A stretch of DNA of 64,000 nt. Origin: Phoebastria nigripes. Taxonomy: Eukaryota > Chordata > Aves > Procellariiformes > Diomedeidae. The notes beneath the pieces were generated by a model. That model had not been told where the DNA came from. It saw only the letters and a program-made list of their open reading frames with translations, and did no database searches. Shown piece after piece: positions 1 through 14,075 of the stretch. Position numbers and translations under genes: made by a program. The stretch lies in the NCBI GenBank assembly GCA_035582835.1, contig JAYKAV010002308.1:229684-293683 (forward strand). The letters run 5' to 3'. Positions within the stretch are counted from its first letter, which is position 1, and each line of letters opens with the position of its first letter.

Positions 1-2967
1 TTCTTAGAGTGGCTCTGCTCTTCTGGCTGCCATAGCAGGAATGTGACCGAGACATTCATTTTTCCAGAAATTCACTGCAATGTTGAGAATTTCTGGCCAT
101 TATGGAGGTACAGACCCATATGGGAGCTATGGAGAACTTTTGAGGTTCAGCTGTGACTCCACCATCGCCACTGGCAAAGTTGCTATTGATGCCGGTGGAG
201 CCAAGGGGCAACACCTGGGCAGGAGGAGCAGAGGCTGTATGTATGTCCCAGCCCAAGGCTTTGCTTTCCTTCATTTCTAATTGTCTGCTGCCTTCCTTTA
301 AGACTGGTAACCTCAGACCAGAGGGAAATAGAGGATTATTTTTAAGCATGATGAAATTTAGCTTGTAATTGCTGTTTCCACAGCAGCCAACTGAGAGGTA
401 AAATCATAGCTTTACCAAGCAGCTCCTAATCTCTAGGATTTACAGATGCTGAAAAGGAGCAGGAAATCAGGGCTGCGATGACCTGGCTGTGATGCAAGTG
501 CAACACATGCTCACAGATATCCACACTAAAGACACAGCATTCCTAGCAAATTTTGCATTGCCTGCCCAGCTTTGAAAATCTTCATGGTCTGATGTTTGTG
601 TTGGGTTTTACCTAATATTAGTCAGACCCTGCATCATATTTAATGTCAGTTTTGGTATCCGTCTGCTTGAGACAGGGTGTCACAATATATTCCATTGCTG
701 GCAAGTTTCGACAGGGAAGCAGTAACTTAGGCACTAACTGTTTCCCACGAAGTTTCACGTTCCTGTAAAATCAGCCATTTAGAAAAAAAAATGCAGTATT
801 AGTTTAACTTGCTATTTCACATGAAACTGCTAAGGCAATCCCTGTAAAAAACCCAGCACTTCTTCAGATGTCCAGTGCTGTATGACATGCATTATGATGC
901 TGCTNTTTTCTCTGACAGTATTTTAACAGCCAGTACTGATTTAGGTTTTTCCTTTGTTTAAAGCTCCTCTGTGGTGGCTGGCCAAAATTCTTCAATTCTA
1001 AGAAGGGATCTGGTTTTCCTATACCACTCAAAGTAAGTAGAAAGCGTGCTGTCCTGTACATGGTACCTACTGAAAGCCTGCCCTCGTAAGAAATGTGCCA
1101 TACGAAGGAGTTCACCCTGTTCGGCCTTTTGTTCCTCAGAAGTGGCAAATGCTCCTAGCCCTGAACACAGGGGTGCGTGGAGCTGCTCTCTCCCCCGAGC
1201 TTGTTTTACTGCCCGTTGTTTGTTGGCGATGCAGGTGCAGCACACTGGCTGCTGAAGGCCAAATCTTAAACATGTTTGTGTTTGTAATATCTATTGATTC
1301 AGAGTCGCTCTGGCACAAGTGTAGGATTTTCTATACTAGACCATCAGTAATGTTATTCAAATTCACATGTATTTTTCAGAGTGATCCCAGAGCAAATCCT
1401 TAAACACATACCACACATAGTTACAATGTACTAGAAAAAGGGTTTGTTATTGTCATTCTGTTCACTGACTGCTTTTCTGCCTTTGTGTGATCCACGAATA
1501 TATAAATGAGGTATTGGCAATATCTTCTTTGTGCAATCCCCAAGAAGACCTGAAAGAGGAAGTTATAAAAGTAGCTTTAGATAATTTCTTTTTCATGATA
1601 CCAGAGACACTTTTTTTTTTGTACTGCTTTAGACATTTTTGGTGCCTTTTTTGGGGGGGTAGAAGACTTCTAGCCCACTAGGTAGAGTTTGGCCTTTTCT
1701 GTAGAAAAAAGTTTTGCCTGCCAAATCTCACAGTTAGGGTTTCCTTCCCCACCTCCTGCTGATTTTAACATGCTCCTCACCTGAGAGGCATTAAAATTTC
1801 CTCAAATGACCTCTGTCTGTGGGGCAAAGTATAGCCATGTCCCAGAGCTGCTGTAGGGAGAGGGGAGCTGTGGCCATGCAGGTTTGTGCCTGACGGGGGG
1901 TGTCTGGGTGGGCTTTGCCCCTTCCCCCTGTTAGGGGGCAGGATGTGTTTGGGGGGGCCTCTCCAGTGCAAGTTCCCCTCCTGACTGCCCCCAGGTCTTG
2001 CCATGGGGTGCTGCTGGGGCTCCCACCCTGCCTTGTGCCGCAGCAGCCAGCAGGGTTCAGCTGCTCTTGGTGCCGAGGAGGTGTAACTATGCAGTAAGGT
2101 TATTTTTTTACTCTGATAAAAAATAGCCAATTAATATATGATTTTTGTTTCATTTAACCAATGTATGTATTAAAAGTCCCAACAGAGGCATGCGTGGCTA
2201 GGACAGCCCAGTTGAATGCAGTTGGCTCGGGAGGCAAAGGCTGTTCCTAAATTAGGACTGGACCGGAGGCAAGTCATTTTGAGCTCTGAATTAGTGGGGC
2301 AGCCAAATTCTTTGTATCAGCTTTCCTTGCCTGGGAAATGCTCTTGTGAACTCTGGCTGGACTTAGTGCCTTAAAACTTCTGTAGATAGAAAAATTCCAG
2401 TGAATATTTTAAAATGGTATTTGAAAATAAATATGTGGTATATAAAAATACTCAATAAGCAGCTGAGCAGGAGAAAACTATAAGAAAAATTGCTATTGTG
2501 TAAAGATATATAGTTGCAACAATAGACTGATATGCAATAATTTACTACTACTAAGTTCTAAAAAACAGATGACTGCAAAGTGTTTGCTAAACCATTTTTT
2601 TTCATCTGACATGTGGTTGGATTATGTGAACTGACTCACCATTTAAATGGGGCTACGGAGATTGGTGTGTTATTGATTCAGACAATCCTTGACCTCGGGG
2701 GTAACACTTGCTGTAACAGAGGAAGCTGGCTTTTAGGCTAGAATTCTCCATCTCTCTCTGCATCTGTTATTTGACAATACTGAAAACAAAAAGATTGGGG
2801 AAGCAAAGCATGAGTTAATACCAACAAAGTCAAGCAGCTCTCCCCGGGCTGCTTGTTCTGATGAAATAATGCTGGTGCTCTCCAGAAGAAAAATCCAGGG
2901 GTGCTGAGGCTTTAGTCCTTTGGATTCAAATTTTCACCCAAGCTGCTCTGTGTGTGTGCAAACGCGT

Positions 2968-2991
2968 ATATGTATATAAACATATACATAT
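2968..2991. repeat. TA-rich palindrome
   Basis: Two 9-base arms (2,968-2,976 and 2,983-2,991) are perfect reverse complements separated by 6 bases. The setting is alternating pyrimidine-purine low-complexity sequence that follows a short GT run. It could extrude as a small cruciform, but palindromes of this composition arise easily by chance. No function is inferred. Confidence 0.5.
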
Positions 2992-3891
2992 TTCAAAGCC
3001 ATCTTTTATTCATTGGGGTTGTTTTTTTGTATTTTTAGAGTTACACTGAGGTGAAGCTCCAGATGCAAAATGCTTGAAGTCTCCCACTCACATTTTTCTT
3101 CATGGCAGAGACAGGATTCCCATGAAATAATATCAGGTTTGTGTCTGTATGATAAATTGAAAGTGCAACAGCATTCGGGTTAGCCTCACCCCTGTAAGCA
3201 CCCCTGCAGCTGAGCAAGGAGCAGCCCAGTAGCACAGGCACTAGTGCTGCACACCGCATGGGCCTCGGGTAAGTGCTTTGACTGGTCCTTGCTGATGACT
3301 CTGACACCTGTGTGCTATGTTCTGAGATAGCTCAACTACTGTAGACGTGGGCTTGCCTATCCACGCACAGTCATATCTTCATTTTGCTAGGTAGCCCTAC
3401 TGAGCGGGAAGCCTGCAGTCAAACTCATCCATACAAGGACTGCACTCCAGACTAAAATAGGAGTTTAGTCTCCTTGGGCTCCCTGTAGAGTCAGTCGAGA
3501 GATGCAAGCTCTTCTGCAAGGCAATTTAGAGTAGTTTCCTATGGAAGGAGCCTTCTCTGCTCACTANGTGCTAGGGAGACCAAGTCTCCCCAAAATGGCA
3601 CTTACATTAAGTGACTGTATCTGCTTCATCCCATCCACAGAGCAATAAGCACTATTGGTTTTTAATGTCACCAGTGTCCTCTGCAAAAAGTACAGTTGTG
3701 TTGTTGCCAGGGAGGGGGATGTGGAGAACAGGTCTGTCTGTCCAAAGTGTCGGAGAAGGACGGCAGCAGCCCGGGCTGGTTCCACAGGAGCCTGTGGGGC
3801 TGGCATGTGGGGGTCAGAGAAAAACACTGGTAAGCAGACAGCTTCTGGACCCTGCACACAGAGCAGAGTAAGTGAAGGAGGGAGGGAGTTT

Positions 3892-3907
3892 TGTGTGTGT
3901 GTGTGTG
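3892..3907 (+). repeat. (GT)n microsatellite
   Basis: About eight GT dinucleotides in a row, followed by a T- and G-rich stretch. It is a simple sequence repeat with no sign of association with a gene. Confidence 0.8.
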
Positions 3908-6900
3908 GTGGGGTTTTTTGTTTTGTTTGTGTGTGATGTTCTTCTTTCCTCTCCAGTCCTTGTGCAGAACACAAATGTTCTGTGTGTCACTGAGCAGGGA
4001 ATTATGACTAGGATGCCCAGGAAAAAGCAGAGGGATGCCTGGGATATATGGGATTATTATGAGATTTGGATGCATCAGGTTTCTCTGGATATCTCAGGAA
4101 GGACTTTGTCCAGAATTGGTCAAAGACAAAAGCTTTCTTTTCAAGAAAGCTATCAGTGGGCACTTGCCAGGCTGCCTTCAGGACCTTTTCTTTGCAGAGA
4201 AACCCCAAAATAACAAATGAGTAACACAGCAGACTGTTGATCACAGTGTTAAGTTAATTTAAAACTTGTACTTGTGTTTTTGTGTGTTTTAAGGATATCA
4301 TCCCTAGGCCTGTCTGTAGTCCAGGCACTGTGTGTACCTTCTCAACCTGTCATTCATCAAATTCCTAACAGTTATCAATCTCCAGACATTAAGCAGGTAG
4401 CCTGGCACTTACCCAACAGGTACTGCATGACGCTGCAGCTGTTGAACAAGTACTTTACCAAAAATGATTTTCTGGCTTTTTATCAGCTATTTCAAATCCC
4501 AAGTTGCAAATCAGTTGCTTCCTTTTTAGTTATATGGAAGCAAAACGAGATGCACCTGAATGCTTTTAAAAACAATTACTTCTAATACTATTTACCAATG
4601 CAAACATCCATCCATCCTCAATCCTTCCTCTGTAGACTATAACACTCACTCCTTTCTTACTCTTTCATATGCAAACACTGTCTATGTTATAATCACCAAG
4701 CATAAGTCAGATAAAAGCAAGATCTGATGTATTAACAATGAAAATGTTTTTCTGAATAAAAACATGGATTACCATGGGATTTTTCATAGGATTATACTAT
4801 ATTCAATATGATTAAGAGCCTCAGAACTTGTCTCTGAAAGACTTATTCTTCTGATCAAAGTGAACATCCCATTTTTCTATGCCCATTTCCTAAGCAGGTT
4901 GAAGAATGATCTCCTTATATGTATAGTTTTTCCTAGGCACAAAATTTCACTAAAATCATTTGGGGAAAGGGTAATTGGCAATGTCTTACGGCTGATCTTC
5001 CTGTAGTCTCTCCAGTGCTATTGAAACAAGATTCAGAGGGAGTTGGTCTTTGGGAGCCTGAAACCTCCCCCTGTGAATGGTATTGTGGAAAGAAGACCCT
5101 TTGGCGTGGGAGTATCTGCATGCAGTGGGCTGATGTGGGCTCTCCCTGCAGAGCAGCAGCAGCCACGTTCATGCTACATGGCTGCCGGGTTCCACGGTGG
5201 GATCTATGAATGGGTTACATACGATACGTTCCATTTGCTTTTACGTGTTTAGATGATGGTCCACTAGCACCAAGTGGTAGCAGCCAAAAAAATTTATCAA
5301 AAATGGGTATGACATGGATGCAAGGAAATGCTATGCACGCAGAAATGTTACTTTCCTCTCAGGACCCAGAACTGTGTCACTGAACTACTGATACCATATG
5401 TCATACAACAGGCCTGCCCATGCCCAAAAAATGCAATGGCTGTGTCCTACTGAGATCTGTAACTCAAGTCAAGGTACAGTCAGACAGCACAGCTTAAGTG
5501 CGTTTTTTCTAGCAGTAAAAGAAATCCAGTAAAGTCTTCACAATTATTCCTAGATGGATCAACATAGCATAAAATAGTAGTGCACAGATCATATGAGTCA
5601 TATTGAAGCTGAATCCATGCTGACAGAGAAATGCTTTCACTTCAGCAAGTTTTTGAAGCANCTCATTTCCTATGAGCTAGATTATTTTTTCATAAATTGT
5701 GGACAACAAATAAGATGAGTTTAGCCCTTGCCTTTGTTGCTGAATGTGGCAAGCTGATCTGTGAGTAATGGAGCAAACAGACCAATCTGTTCCAGAGCCT
5801 CCACAAAATTTTCCATTGTTTGGGGAACGAATCAGTCCATTCTCTGCATGAAAGGGAAAGTCACGCTTAGGAACTTGATTTGTTGCAATGATCTTCTTTA
5901 ATGCATTGCACTACTAGTGACATTCTCGCTGATATTGGGGTCCTTTGTGTGCTTTGTATCAGTTTTATTTTCTTGCCAGGAAATTGAAACACCTATATAT
6001 GTAAGGAAGTCAATCTTTGATTCTTTCTAGCCCAGAAGTGTGCCTGTTAACATGCTTCAGATCATAGACTGCATTCACAGTGGCACAGAACTAAAGTATG
6101 AAAAGTTTGCTAATGATTTTACCCCATCTTCCTATTACAGTGTTAAGTTTCATCTTAAAATTAACTCTACTTAGTTATATAGGGCATGAAGAGTCTTTTG
6201 GGAGCTCAGAGCAGTGTTTGGAAGGGCATGGCTTTCACCACGCTCACATGGTTGCTAGATTGGAGCTGGTTAGATACTTCCTCTAAACTAAGACAGGACT
6301 AAGAGAAAAATTTAACTTGTGAGTTCATGTGATTTGATCAGTACTAACCTGAATGCTCTCTCCTCCCCAAGAAGAAAGATCTGTTTTTACAGGGAATTCC
6401 TACCTGGACCATGTCATTCTAAAGTAAACAGTAGGCATCTGTATCAAGGAACCTTCAACCAGAAGACAGACACTGGAGACAGAATTGAAAAATAAAGGGG
6501 AGGAAGAGGGAAAGGGAGTGAAGGGGAGATGAAGTTTACCCATAAAGGCACTTCTGTCTACAAGGATGGGGAAATGGAGAATGCTGGAATTTCCCTTCTA
6601 ATGAAGACGAAGAGCAGGTTTTCTCTTTCCCTGTTAAAAGGAATATATCACATATATAAAACGTCATTCACCGTTGTCAGGTGTTACTGTAGCTGCTGGA
6701 TAGGCAGTGAGCAAGAGCTCATTCCTCCAAATGCCTCGGGACCTTGAAAAGGGCATGTGAAGAGGGGCTATAGCTGTCTGTCCCTGCAGGTATGTGGCAG
6801 GGAGACAGCCGGCCATGGACTGTGATGGTAGGGAAAAGGTGGTAGATATGCTACCATTCTTCATTGTCTAGCAACATGGATTGCTATAGGATCAGAGATG

Positions 6901-7647
6901 AAGGCCTTGCTGGGTTCAGGGGTAGGCAGCGAGACTGCATTTTTGCCCTTTTGTATAGGACTGTTGATATACTTGCCTCTTCTCAGCCCAGGGAAAACCT
7001 AATCAAATAGCTTCTCTTCCCATGGCAGCACGCTCAAAGGCTATGAAGACATGGCAGATACAACAGTTACCCTACTACCATTATCCTAACCTCCCTCTAG
7101 TGTGAGCAGATCTGCAGTCACCGGTGCTTGGCTCAAAGCTTTTGTGGCTTCCTTGAGGATCTTGCCATTCTAGGAGATTTCTGGCATGGTCAGATTAGCT
7201 GGGTGCAGGTGAGTCCCAGAGGTCAGGGTTTCACACAGCAGCTGCCCCGTGGCTTGGGGAGAAAAGTACGAAGTCTCAGCCTAGTGACTGAGAAACAGAT
7301 GTGTAAAGAAAATGAAAAACATGTTTAGATTGCTTATAAATCTTAGCAGTTTTAGGGCAAGCTCATTATGGTCTAAGGCCAGCCTCATTATGTTTGGGAT
7401 CCTAGGTGTTTGCAGTGCAGTGCTCCCATCAGCCCTGAGCAGCAAGCCATGCCAAGCTGGGATGGCTCTGCTTCTGCCTGGCAGGACATCTGTGACTCTC
7501 CCAAGCTGTCCTCATGTTGCACCTTCTGCATGTTATGGAGCATTTCTGTTCGCCGGGTCCTACAGAAATGCCCTGGTCTTCCAGTGGCCAGAGCCCTGCA
7601 GCTCCCTGCACCTTGCTAACTAGTAACTCAGCAGATGCCTCCTTTGG

Positions 7648-7735
7648 CAGGGGGCAAAGGGACTTGCCCAAGGCTTCCCAGCATCTCGGGAGCTGTGCAG
7701 GGTCACTGGTGTAAATCCCAGGTGTCCTCTGGAGG
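7648..7735 (-). mobile_element. MIR-like SINE fragment (ancient)
   Basis: The + strand reads like the complement of the MIR/CORE-SINE middle region. A GGACTTGCCCAAGG block is followed by a degraded 'cacagctagtaag'-type segment and then AAATCCCAGGTGTCCT. This matches the order found in amniote MIR copies (acttgcccaaggtcacacagc ... gaacccaggtctcct, from general knowledge of the family). It is heavily diverged and truncated on both sides. The element would lie on the - strand. A RepeatMasker hit to MIR would settle it; a chance match over about 85 bases is possible. Confidence 0.5.
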
Positions 7736-9539
7736 CTGGAAATGCCTCCCTGAGCTGCTCCAGCTGAGATGCAGCTGAGTCTGATTCCACTCATCAGCTT
7801 AAAAAGAGACTGGGAAATGCTGGTTAGAAGTTGCTGCTGCTGGGGAAGGGGTTAATTTTTCTCTCTGATTTTTCTTGTTTTACTCTTCATTTTCTCTTTA
7901 CTCCTCAGAGGGGAATGTGGGCTCAGCTTATAAGGAGTTAGGACTAGACCAGACTCTTTTTAAAGAACAGCCTGAAATTCCAGGGAAGGCTTTTACCCCT
8001 TTTGTCTGCTTTTCTGAGGAAGATGCTCATTAAAAGGAGAGGCTGAGTTTCAACTGCAGGTCTATTACAGAGGTAGAAACCAGCTCTAAAGCTTGACTTT
8101 GGATCCTGATTTCCTCTGAAGTCTGTGCTGAAATTCAGATTTAGGCTGCCCTAATGAATGCTGCTCAGAAATATGCCACGCAGAATATTTCTGGGCTATA
8201 CTTGGGCTAAATTAACTCCTGGCAGCTTTCGGTGGTAATGTTTTGAAGCATGGTCTGTGGGGTGTTTTTTCAGGGGCCATTCAGGAGTGTCTTGCCACAG
8301 AGCAGAGCACTATTGAACTCCTTGGAAAAGCTATGAAATTTCATACACTGGATGCAACCCCAGGAGACTAATCCAGCCCCAAACACTATCACTCTTAGAT
8401 TTGTGTTTCATTCAAGAAGTCATGAAGCAATCTATTTTGCCAGAAAAAAATCATTATTTTATCATCATCCTGAGTACTTTCCATGAGAACAAAATTTATC
8501 AAAAATGCTTGAGATCTTTGAGAAAGATCTCAATTGTGCAGAAAAGCATTACATTGATTGTGAACTTAGCCTTTCTTTGGATTTTTCTGCTTGTCATTTT
8601 TACTTAAATACAAATATTAATGAAGACCTAAACATGCCCTCTTACTATTGCCCTTTATTTTATTTTTCTATAAAGATTGTTCATAATCCTACAGCTATCT
8701 CTTTCCACTTTAAAAGGTTCTTGCTTNTTACTGCTGTCAGGATAATGCTGCATCATTCCACCTAACTACCAATGAATAGAAATGCAGAGCCATGACTTCT
8801 GTTCGAAAGCATGCAGGCTCCTTTGTACTGTTTCTGTATATACAAATATATCTTCCAACTTGTAGCTGTAGTACAACATCTGAATTAAATCATGACTTAT
8901 TCTTTCTATTAAAGCTGTGTTGTCCTTGCCATTATCCCCTTTTCCAGTAAATGAGTACAATGAAAAATTGATTCTAGCTGTATTGGACTGCAGCAAAATA
9001 ACAAAAGATGATTGTTACATTATCAAAGTCCTCTCTGCTTCCATAATATAGGAATTGAAAACACCTGTCTTTATGTTCTCAATCAATATTGCACCTGAGT
9101 CACATTTTCCTGGAAAACACTTTAAAGGTGTCCACTGTATGTTATTTAGATTTAACAAATGCATTATTCAGGCTGTCTTCATTTATTTTGATTACCTGAG
9201 ATTGCTCTGCCATCCTTGTGAGTTATATAAAGCCTAATATTAAATGCCACACTAGACTAGTATGTCAGTAACAATATCAGATGACTTCTCTTATGTGAAT
9301 CAGTGTGACAGCTGAACAAGTACACTTTGTAAAATGTATGTGGAAAACTTGTGTTCAACAGGGACATTTCATTGCATGCTGCTCTCTTTCTAAAAGGTAG
9401 AGCAGGGCAGAGGGTTTCAGTTAATGGTTGCTAGAACAGGATGACCTAATTGGAAGCAGATTTGGGGAGAGCGACAGTGGACATTAGAGTCTGCATTTCC
9501 AGAAAGGATAAGCTAGTGTCGGATGCCTAAAACTGTCAG

Positions 9540-9860
9540 CTGTGCTTTACAGCCATGCTTTTTAATATTTTTAATAGGCGATCCTTAAGAGCAGCTAATT
9601 TACTGCATGTCTCAATAGCAGTCTGAAACTGTTGAGCATCTAATAAGAACAGAGAAATAAGTGAGCAGCTCTAGAGACGCGGCCATCATTTCAACGTGTG
9701 CATTTGCATATTCCATCTAATGCCTGAAGTCAGATGCCTAAAATTAGTAGATTTATTTGGATGTGTGGAAATAATTGTAATTTGTTTCACAGCAATCAAT
9801 TTGTGATGCTTTGATTTCCCTTTCTACAGAATTAAATTATTAAGGGGCAAATATGATTTT
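9540..9860. promoter_or_regulatory. Possible conserved non-coding element (composition only)
   Basis: The segment is free of simple repeats and stop-dense in all frames. It has a high density of homeodomain-type cores (TAAT/ATTA), an octamer-like TTTGCATA, and ATTAAATTATTAA. Segments like this in gene-poor flanks of vertebrate developmental genes are often conserved enhancers. That is an inference from composition; no conservation was measured. An alignment across birds and mammals would decide. Confidence 0.2.
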
Positions 9861-10911
9861 CAAGATACTTTTTATCATTTCCTCTGCTTGAAGTTTTGTC
9901 AAGTTTGACACACCATAACCCAACATTCAGCCATGAGTAATAAATATTAAAAAACCCCAATCAAATAAAAAACAAATTAAGTATGAGAAATGCAAAGAAG
10001 TGAGGGACAGCAGGATAGTACCTTGCCAGGAAATGTGACCATAATAGGGGCCTCTTTTCCATATCCACTAATTGTCTGCATCATTTCTAGATGGCAACAG
10101 TGGTCTGAGTTAGGAGGCTGTGCCTGTCTGGCTCTGTATGGGGCCATGTATGGAGGCCAGGGAGCAGGATGAAGGGTTGAGCCATTCTTCAGAGGTGCCT
10201 CTGTGGTCCTCCACCCACAGACCTGCTCTCTGGCAAGTCCAGTAAGGCATGGGCTAATTGGAACTGCAGCGACCCCCTCCCGGCAGAGACAGTGAGGGCT
10301 GCTGCAGCGGTGCTCAGTAAGGGGCATTTGCTCCAAGATTTGAGGCTGGAAACAGTCCTGCACGAGGCAACGGGGAGAGGAGAGATGATCATCTGAGTCT
10401 GCTCTAGCTCCTTAGCTACCTAATCAGAACTCTGTTAGGGCAGAAAGGATTTCCTTGGTATTCAGAAGAGGTCTTGTGCTACACCTGAATAAGGAGATGC
10501 TCGTATTCCCCCTGAGATGCCTGGTGGTGACCCACGGCATCACGATACGCACTGGGGAAAGCAGGAGAAAGCAAGCCAAGGGGTTCAAATTTTGGTTGGT
10601 ACCTGAGGCTGGCTCACGCCAAGCTCAGGGAAACCCCTGCGCTCCCCTGGCCCTGCACGCCCAAGAGCAAGAGGCCAGCCCTGCTCCAGCAGCGAAAGCA
10701 GCAGGGCCCCTGCCTACACTTCTCTTGCTTTTAGCATGAGTATGCATGTTTTTTCCAATCCTCTGCCCTCATTTTGTTTCTCTGTTTAAAAACCTTGCCT
10801 TATATTTTAGTAGAGGAAAAAAAAATCTGCTTAAAAATTAACTTCAAAGCCCCTAGTCATTGCACAGCTACAAGCACAGAAGTATTCCCTCTCAATCTTT
10901 TTCAATCTTGA

Positions 10912-10943
10912 TTTTTTTTGTTTGTTTGTTTGTTTGTTTTTTT
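10912..10943 (+). repeat. (TTTG)n simple repeat with flanking poly-T
   Basis: A T-run leads into about five TTTG units and a second T-run, followed directly by ACAG. The pyrimidine tract plus ACAG resembles a splice acceptor. The downstream frame, open from about 10.92 to 11.50 kb, has no recognisable motif, and no matching donor stands out. Confidence 0.85.
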
Positions 10944-13900
10944 ACAGCTGGGCACAGAAGGACTGGACTGAGCCAGAGTATTCCTGTAGTCAGACCCTGA
11001 GCTGCACCATGCCTGCACACAGCCACTGCTGGAAGCACTCCCCGCTGCCGCAGCATGCCCCAGGACAGCCCTGTTCCTGCCTGGCGGACCCATTGGCACA
11101 GTGTCTTTCTACGATCCAGCAAAGCTGCAAGATTTCTGCACTAGCTTGTACCTGTTCCTCAAGCCCCGGAGGGGTCAGTCCTTGCTGTGGCTGCACACAT
11201 TGGGGCTCCAAAATAAGGGGGGAGCAGAAGAGCCAGTGCAGGCACAAAGCCGCCCTACAGCTGTCCTGGCCAACATCGGAGGCTTGCTTTGGCTCAGATG
11301 AGACCCTGAGTGCCAGGATGCCTATGTCAAATGTTTTTAACCTTCAACCGGCAATATCGCTTTGGTACCTTGGTGAGAATAGGCTTTCCTGGGAGCTGTG
11401 CGCACCTCCGCTGCCAGGACAGCTTTGCTGGTGGCATTTCAGAGCTTCTACTTCTGATCCCAGCCAGAATGAAGGGGAGGAGAAGAACAAGAAATAAGAA
11501 ATGATGTGGAAAAATTGTGCTGGACATGGGTAAAGGTTATTCCTATTGACTATTGAATACGACTATTGAAAGTCAACATGTGTCCATCTGTCCGTCCTTC
11601 CCTCTGCATGCCCGTCCCCTGGGCAGAGGTGTACACAGAGGATATCTCAGCTGTGTTTTGTCCTCTGCTCCTGCCGTGAGTGCTCAGCAGGCTCTGCCTG
11701 CGCCGGGGCACTGTGGGGTGGCAGGAGGGGGCTTTACACCTGGGCCCGTGAGAACCTGCAGTCCTACTGTCTGCAGAAATGAGCTGCAAAGCTGCTGCTT
11801 AACTCCAGGCCTTAATATATTCATATTTCCTCGTAAATATAACTAGCAGGTGAACTAAAAACTGAGCTTATGATGGGATTCTGGCTTTCATTAAGGAATT
11901 TTGTACCTATTTAAAAAATATATGCAGGAGCATGTTGCTGATTATTTTAAGAACCTATGCAAATTTATTGATTTGCAGTAGGAAAAGCTTGCTGTGATGT
12001 GTAAATTAAGCCATTTAAATCATCCTGTTTGGTAACTGAAGCACCAGCTCTGTTTACTCAATGAGTTAATACCCTATTACCCACTATAGTTCTATAGTTG
12101 CACTTGTGGTCCTTGCTGGCCCAAAAGAGCTAGCTGGCTGTCCCCCTGCTTGTCTTCACCAGCAGATAACCCTCCCACTGTCTGGGCTAGGTTTTATTTT
12201 ACGGTGCCCCAAAGTGTGCCAGCTGCCTCATCGGCCAGGCAGGACTGGCTCTCCTCGGTAGGAAAGGACACGGTGGCCTTGTGTGGGTGGCAGGATGCAG
12301 CCAGGACAGCAGCAGCCATGCCAAGCTCTGCTGTTGATTGCTACAGATGCCTTAACAAATATCTCTCCACGGGCAGAGTTTCCGCCTAAATACTTCTGCA
12401 AAGCACGATTTAGGATATATTCTGTTTCACTCCCACCCTGAGTCAACAGTGGGTCAGATGTAATTAAAGATTAGACAGACCCTAAATTTTTTGCATGTCC
12501 TTGCACATGAACATTTAGAGGCTGCTTTAAGGATAAACCAAGGGATATGTTAACACATAAATTCTGCAGAGAGTTACATTAGTTCTCAGGCAAACACACA
12601 CATGCACATACGGCCCCCTGTATCTGTTACACCAGAGCTGGGCAATTGCTACCTGAAGTACATAGGTGTGCTTGTAATTGTTTGCAGGTACATGGGGTTG
12701 AGGTCTGAGGTAGCATAAGAGGTTCCCGGGAATCCCTAACTTGGGCTCTGCCCTGAAAAGGGGTGCTGCACAAAATAACACATCAGATAAATGAGGGCTC
12801 CTTCAACAGGTGCTTTTCATGAACCAAAATGTTGAGAAGAAAATTTTCTCTGGTGGATTGGCTTTTCCCTTCACCCATGTTTGATGCTAACATCATCATT
12901 TACGCTTTCACTGAGTTGTTCTCAAATCTGCTTTTTCCTAATGATAGAATAAGAATCATTCAATAATTGAGGGGTTATTTGTTGCAGAAATAATGCACAT
13001 ATCATCCAGCAAGGCAAAACCACCTGACTTTTGAAAGCCTTGCACACAATGCATGTAGCCTGTGCCCATTTAGAAAACTGCAGGCTTTTAGGATGACAGA
13101 CCATTGGCTGAGCCAAGTGATATTAAGACGAGTGGCTCAGAACCATAACTCAGTCCTAGTAGGCAATGCTGCATCCCTTCAGGGAAAATACCATGTTCTA
13201 AAACTTCCAGATGAAACTGAAAAAAAAATTAAATTAAATGCAAATGTTAAAATGCATGTTTTAGTTCTCACATTTTACAAATTTAAGAGGTGCTGAATTT
13301 TACTGACAGTTTTCTTGGCAGCAAGTGAATTCCAAAGATGCACATGCAAATATTTGTCAAAACTGAATTTTCAATTTTGCATGCATAAGGATTACTCCAG
13401 AAGTGCTGGCATACTCACTTGCTCACGGAAGAAAAGTAGTGTCATGTGGCACGTCTGGCCAATCACAGGAAAACTGTGTATTTTTAATTTTAAATATTCT
13501 GATTAATCCATAGAGTAAAAAAATATAGTGAAAAGAAAGTCACTGAATATATTTGAATAACAAATAAATTCAAGATGGTGTGATTGGCTTTATATATATT
13601 CCCCGAGCAAGGAAAGACAAAATTAATCAAATAAATTATTCATTTTGAATTATTTGTTCAGCTCTGTTTTTACAAGTGGAGGCCTAATACCGATGTCTCA
13701 ATTTTGTAGTTTGCTCCAAAAGCTCTTGTATCGTGTGTCCTATCCTCCTGTTAGCCACCGCTTTGCTTTGGGTCTGGCTTCTTCACATGAGCGCTGCATT
13801 TGCTGTGATGATGTATTTTCTGTGAAAGAGTTGCTAAAAGCAATTAGATCTTGAGTAACAGGCACTGAAAGTCCTAACTTGTTCGTTGACCAAAAGGCAT

Positions 13901-14054
13901 TAGAAGTGTAATGTTGCCCATTTCTACTAAATCATTACAACACAAATAGCGCTCCTCTGCCTTGGCCTTTGAGCAGAATTAGATTCAGGTTAGAGTGCAT
14001 CCGTACACTTACCCCGAGAAGCACTCAGTGCGGCTGTCCTAATTGCACCCCAGA

Positions 14055-14075
14055 TATCTAGACCGTATCTAGATA
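14055..14075. repeat. Short perfect inverted repeat TATCTAGA / TCTAGATA
   Basis: Eight-base arms at 14,055-14,062 and 14,068-14,075 are perfect reverse complements with a 5-base spacer. The arms contain GATA-type cores (TATC/GATA) on opposite strands. A paired GATA-factor site is one reading, chance another. Confidence 0.4.

Larger units (their letters stand above)
1..7640. other. Non-coding flank, no gene recognised
   Basis: I see no supportable gene here. Short open frames exist on both strands, but none has recognisable protein motifs, paired splice signals or a run of biased codons. The block is mostly AT-rich unique sequence. It holds a short (GT)n tract at 3,892-3,907 and a TA-rich palindrome near 2,968-2,991. 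It reads as intergenic or deep intronic DNA. The single Ns at 905, 3,567 and 5,661 are assembly ambiguities. Confidence 0.6.

Noticed and set aside
3564..4075. Overlapping frames of about 135 codons with His/Thr-rich runs
   Set aside because: The His/Thr run is the antisense translation of a GT microsatellite. No other coding signal.
10922..11497. 191-codon open frame, cysteine- and serine-rich
   Set aside because: It begins at TTG inside a TTTG microsatellite; the first ATG is near 11,009. No known domain, no convincing donor, and overlapping frames are open on the other strand, as expected from local composition.
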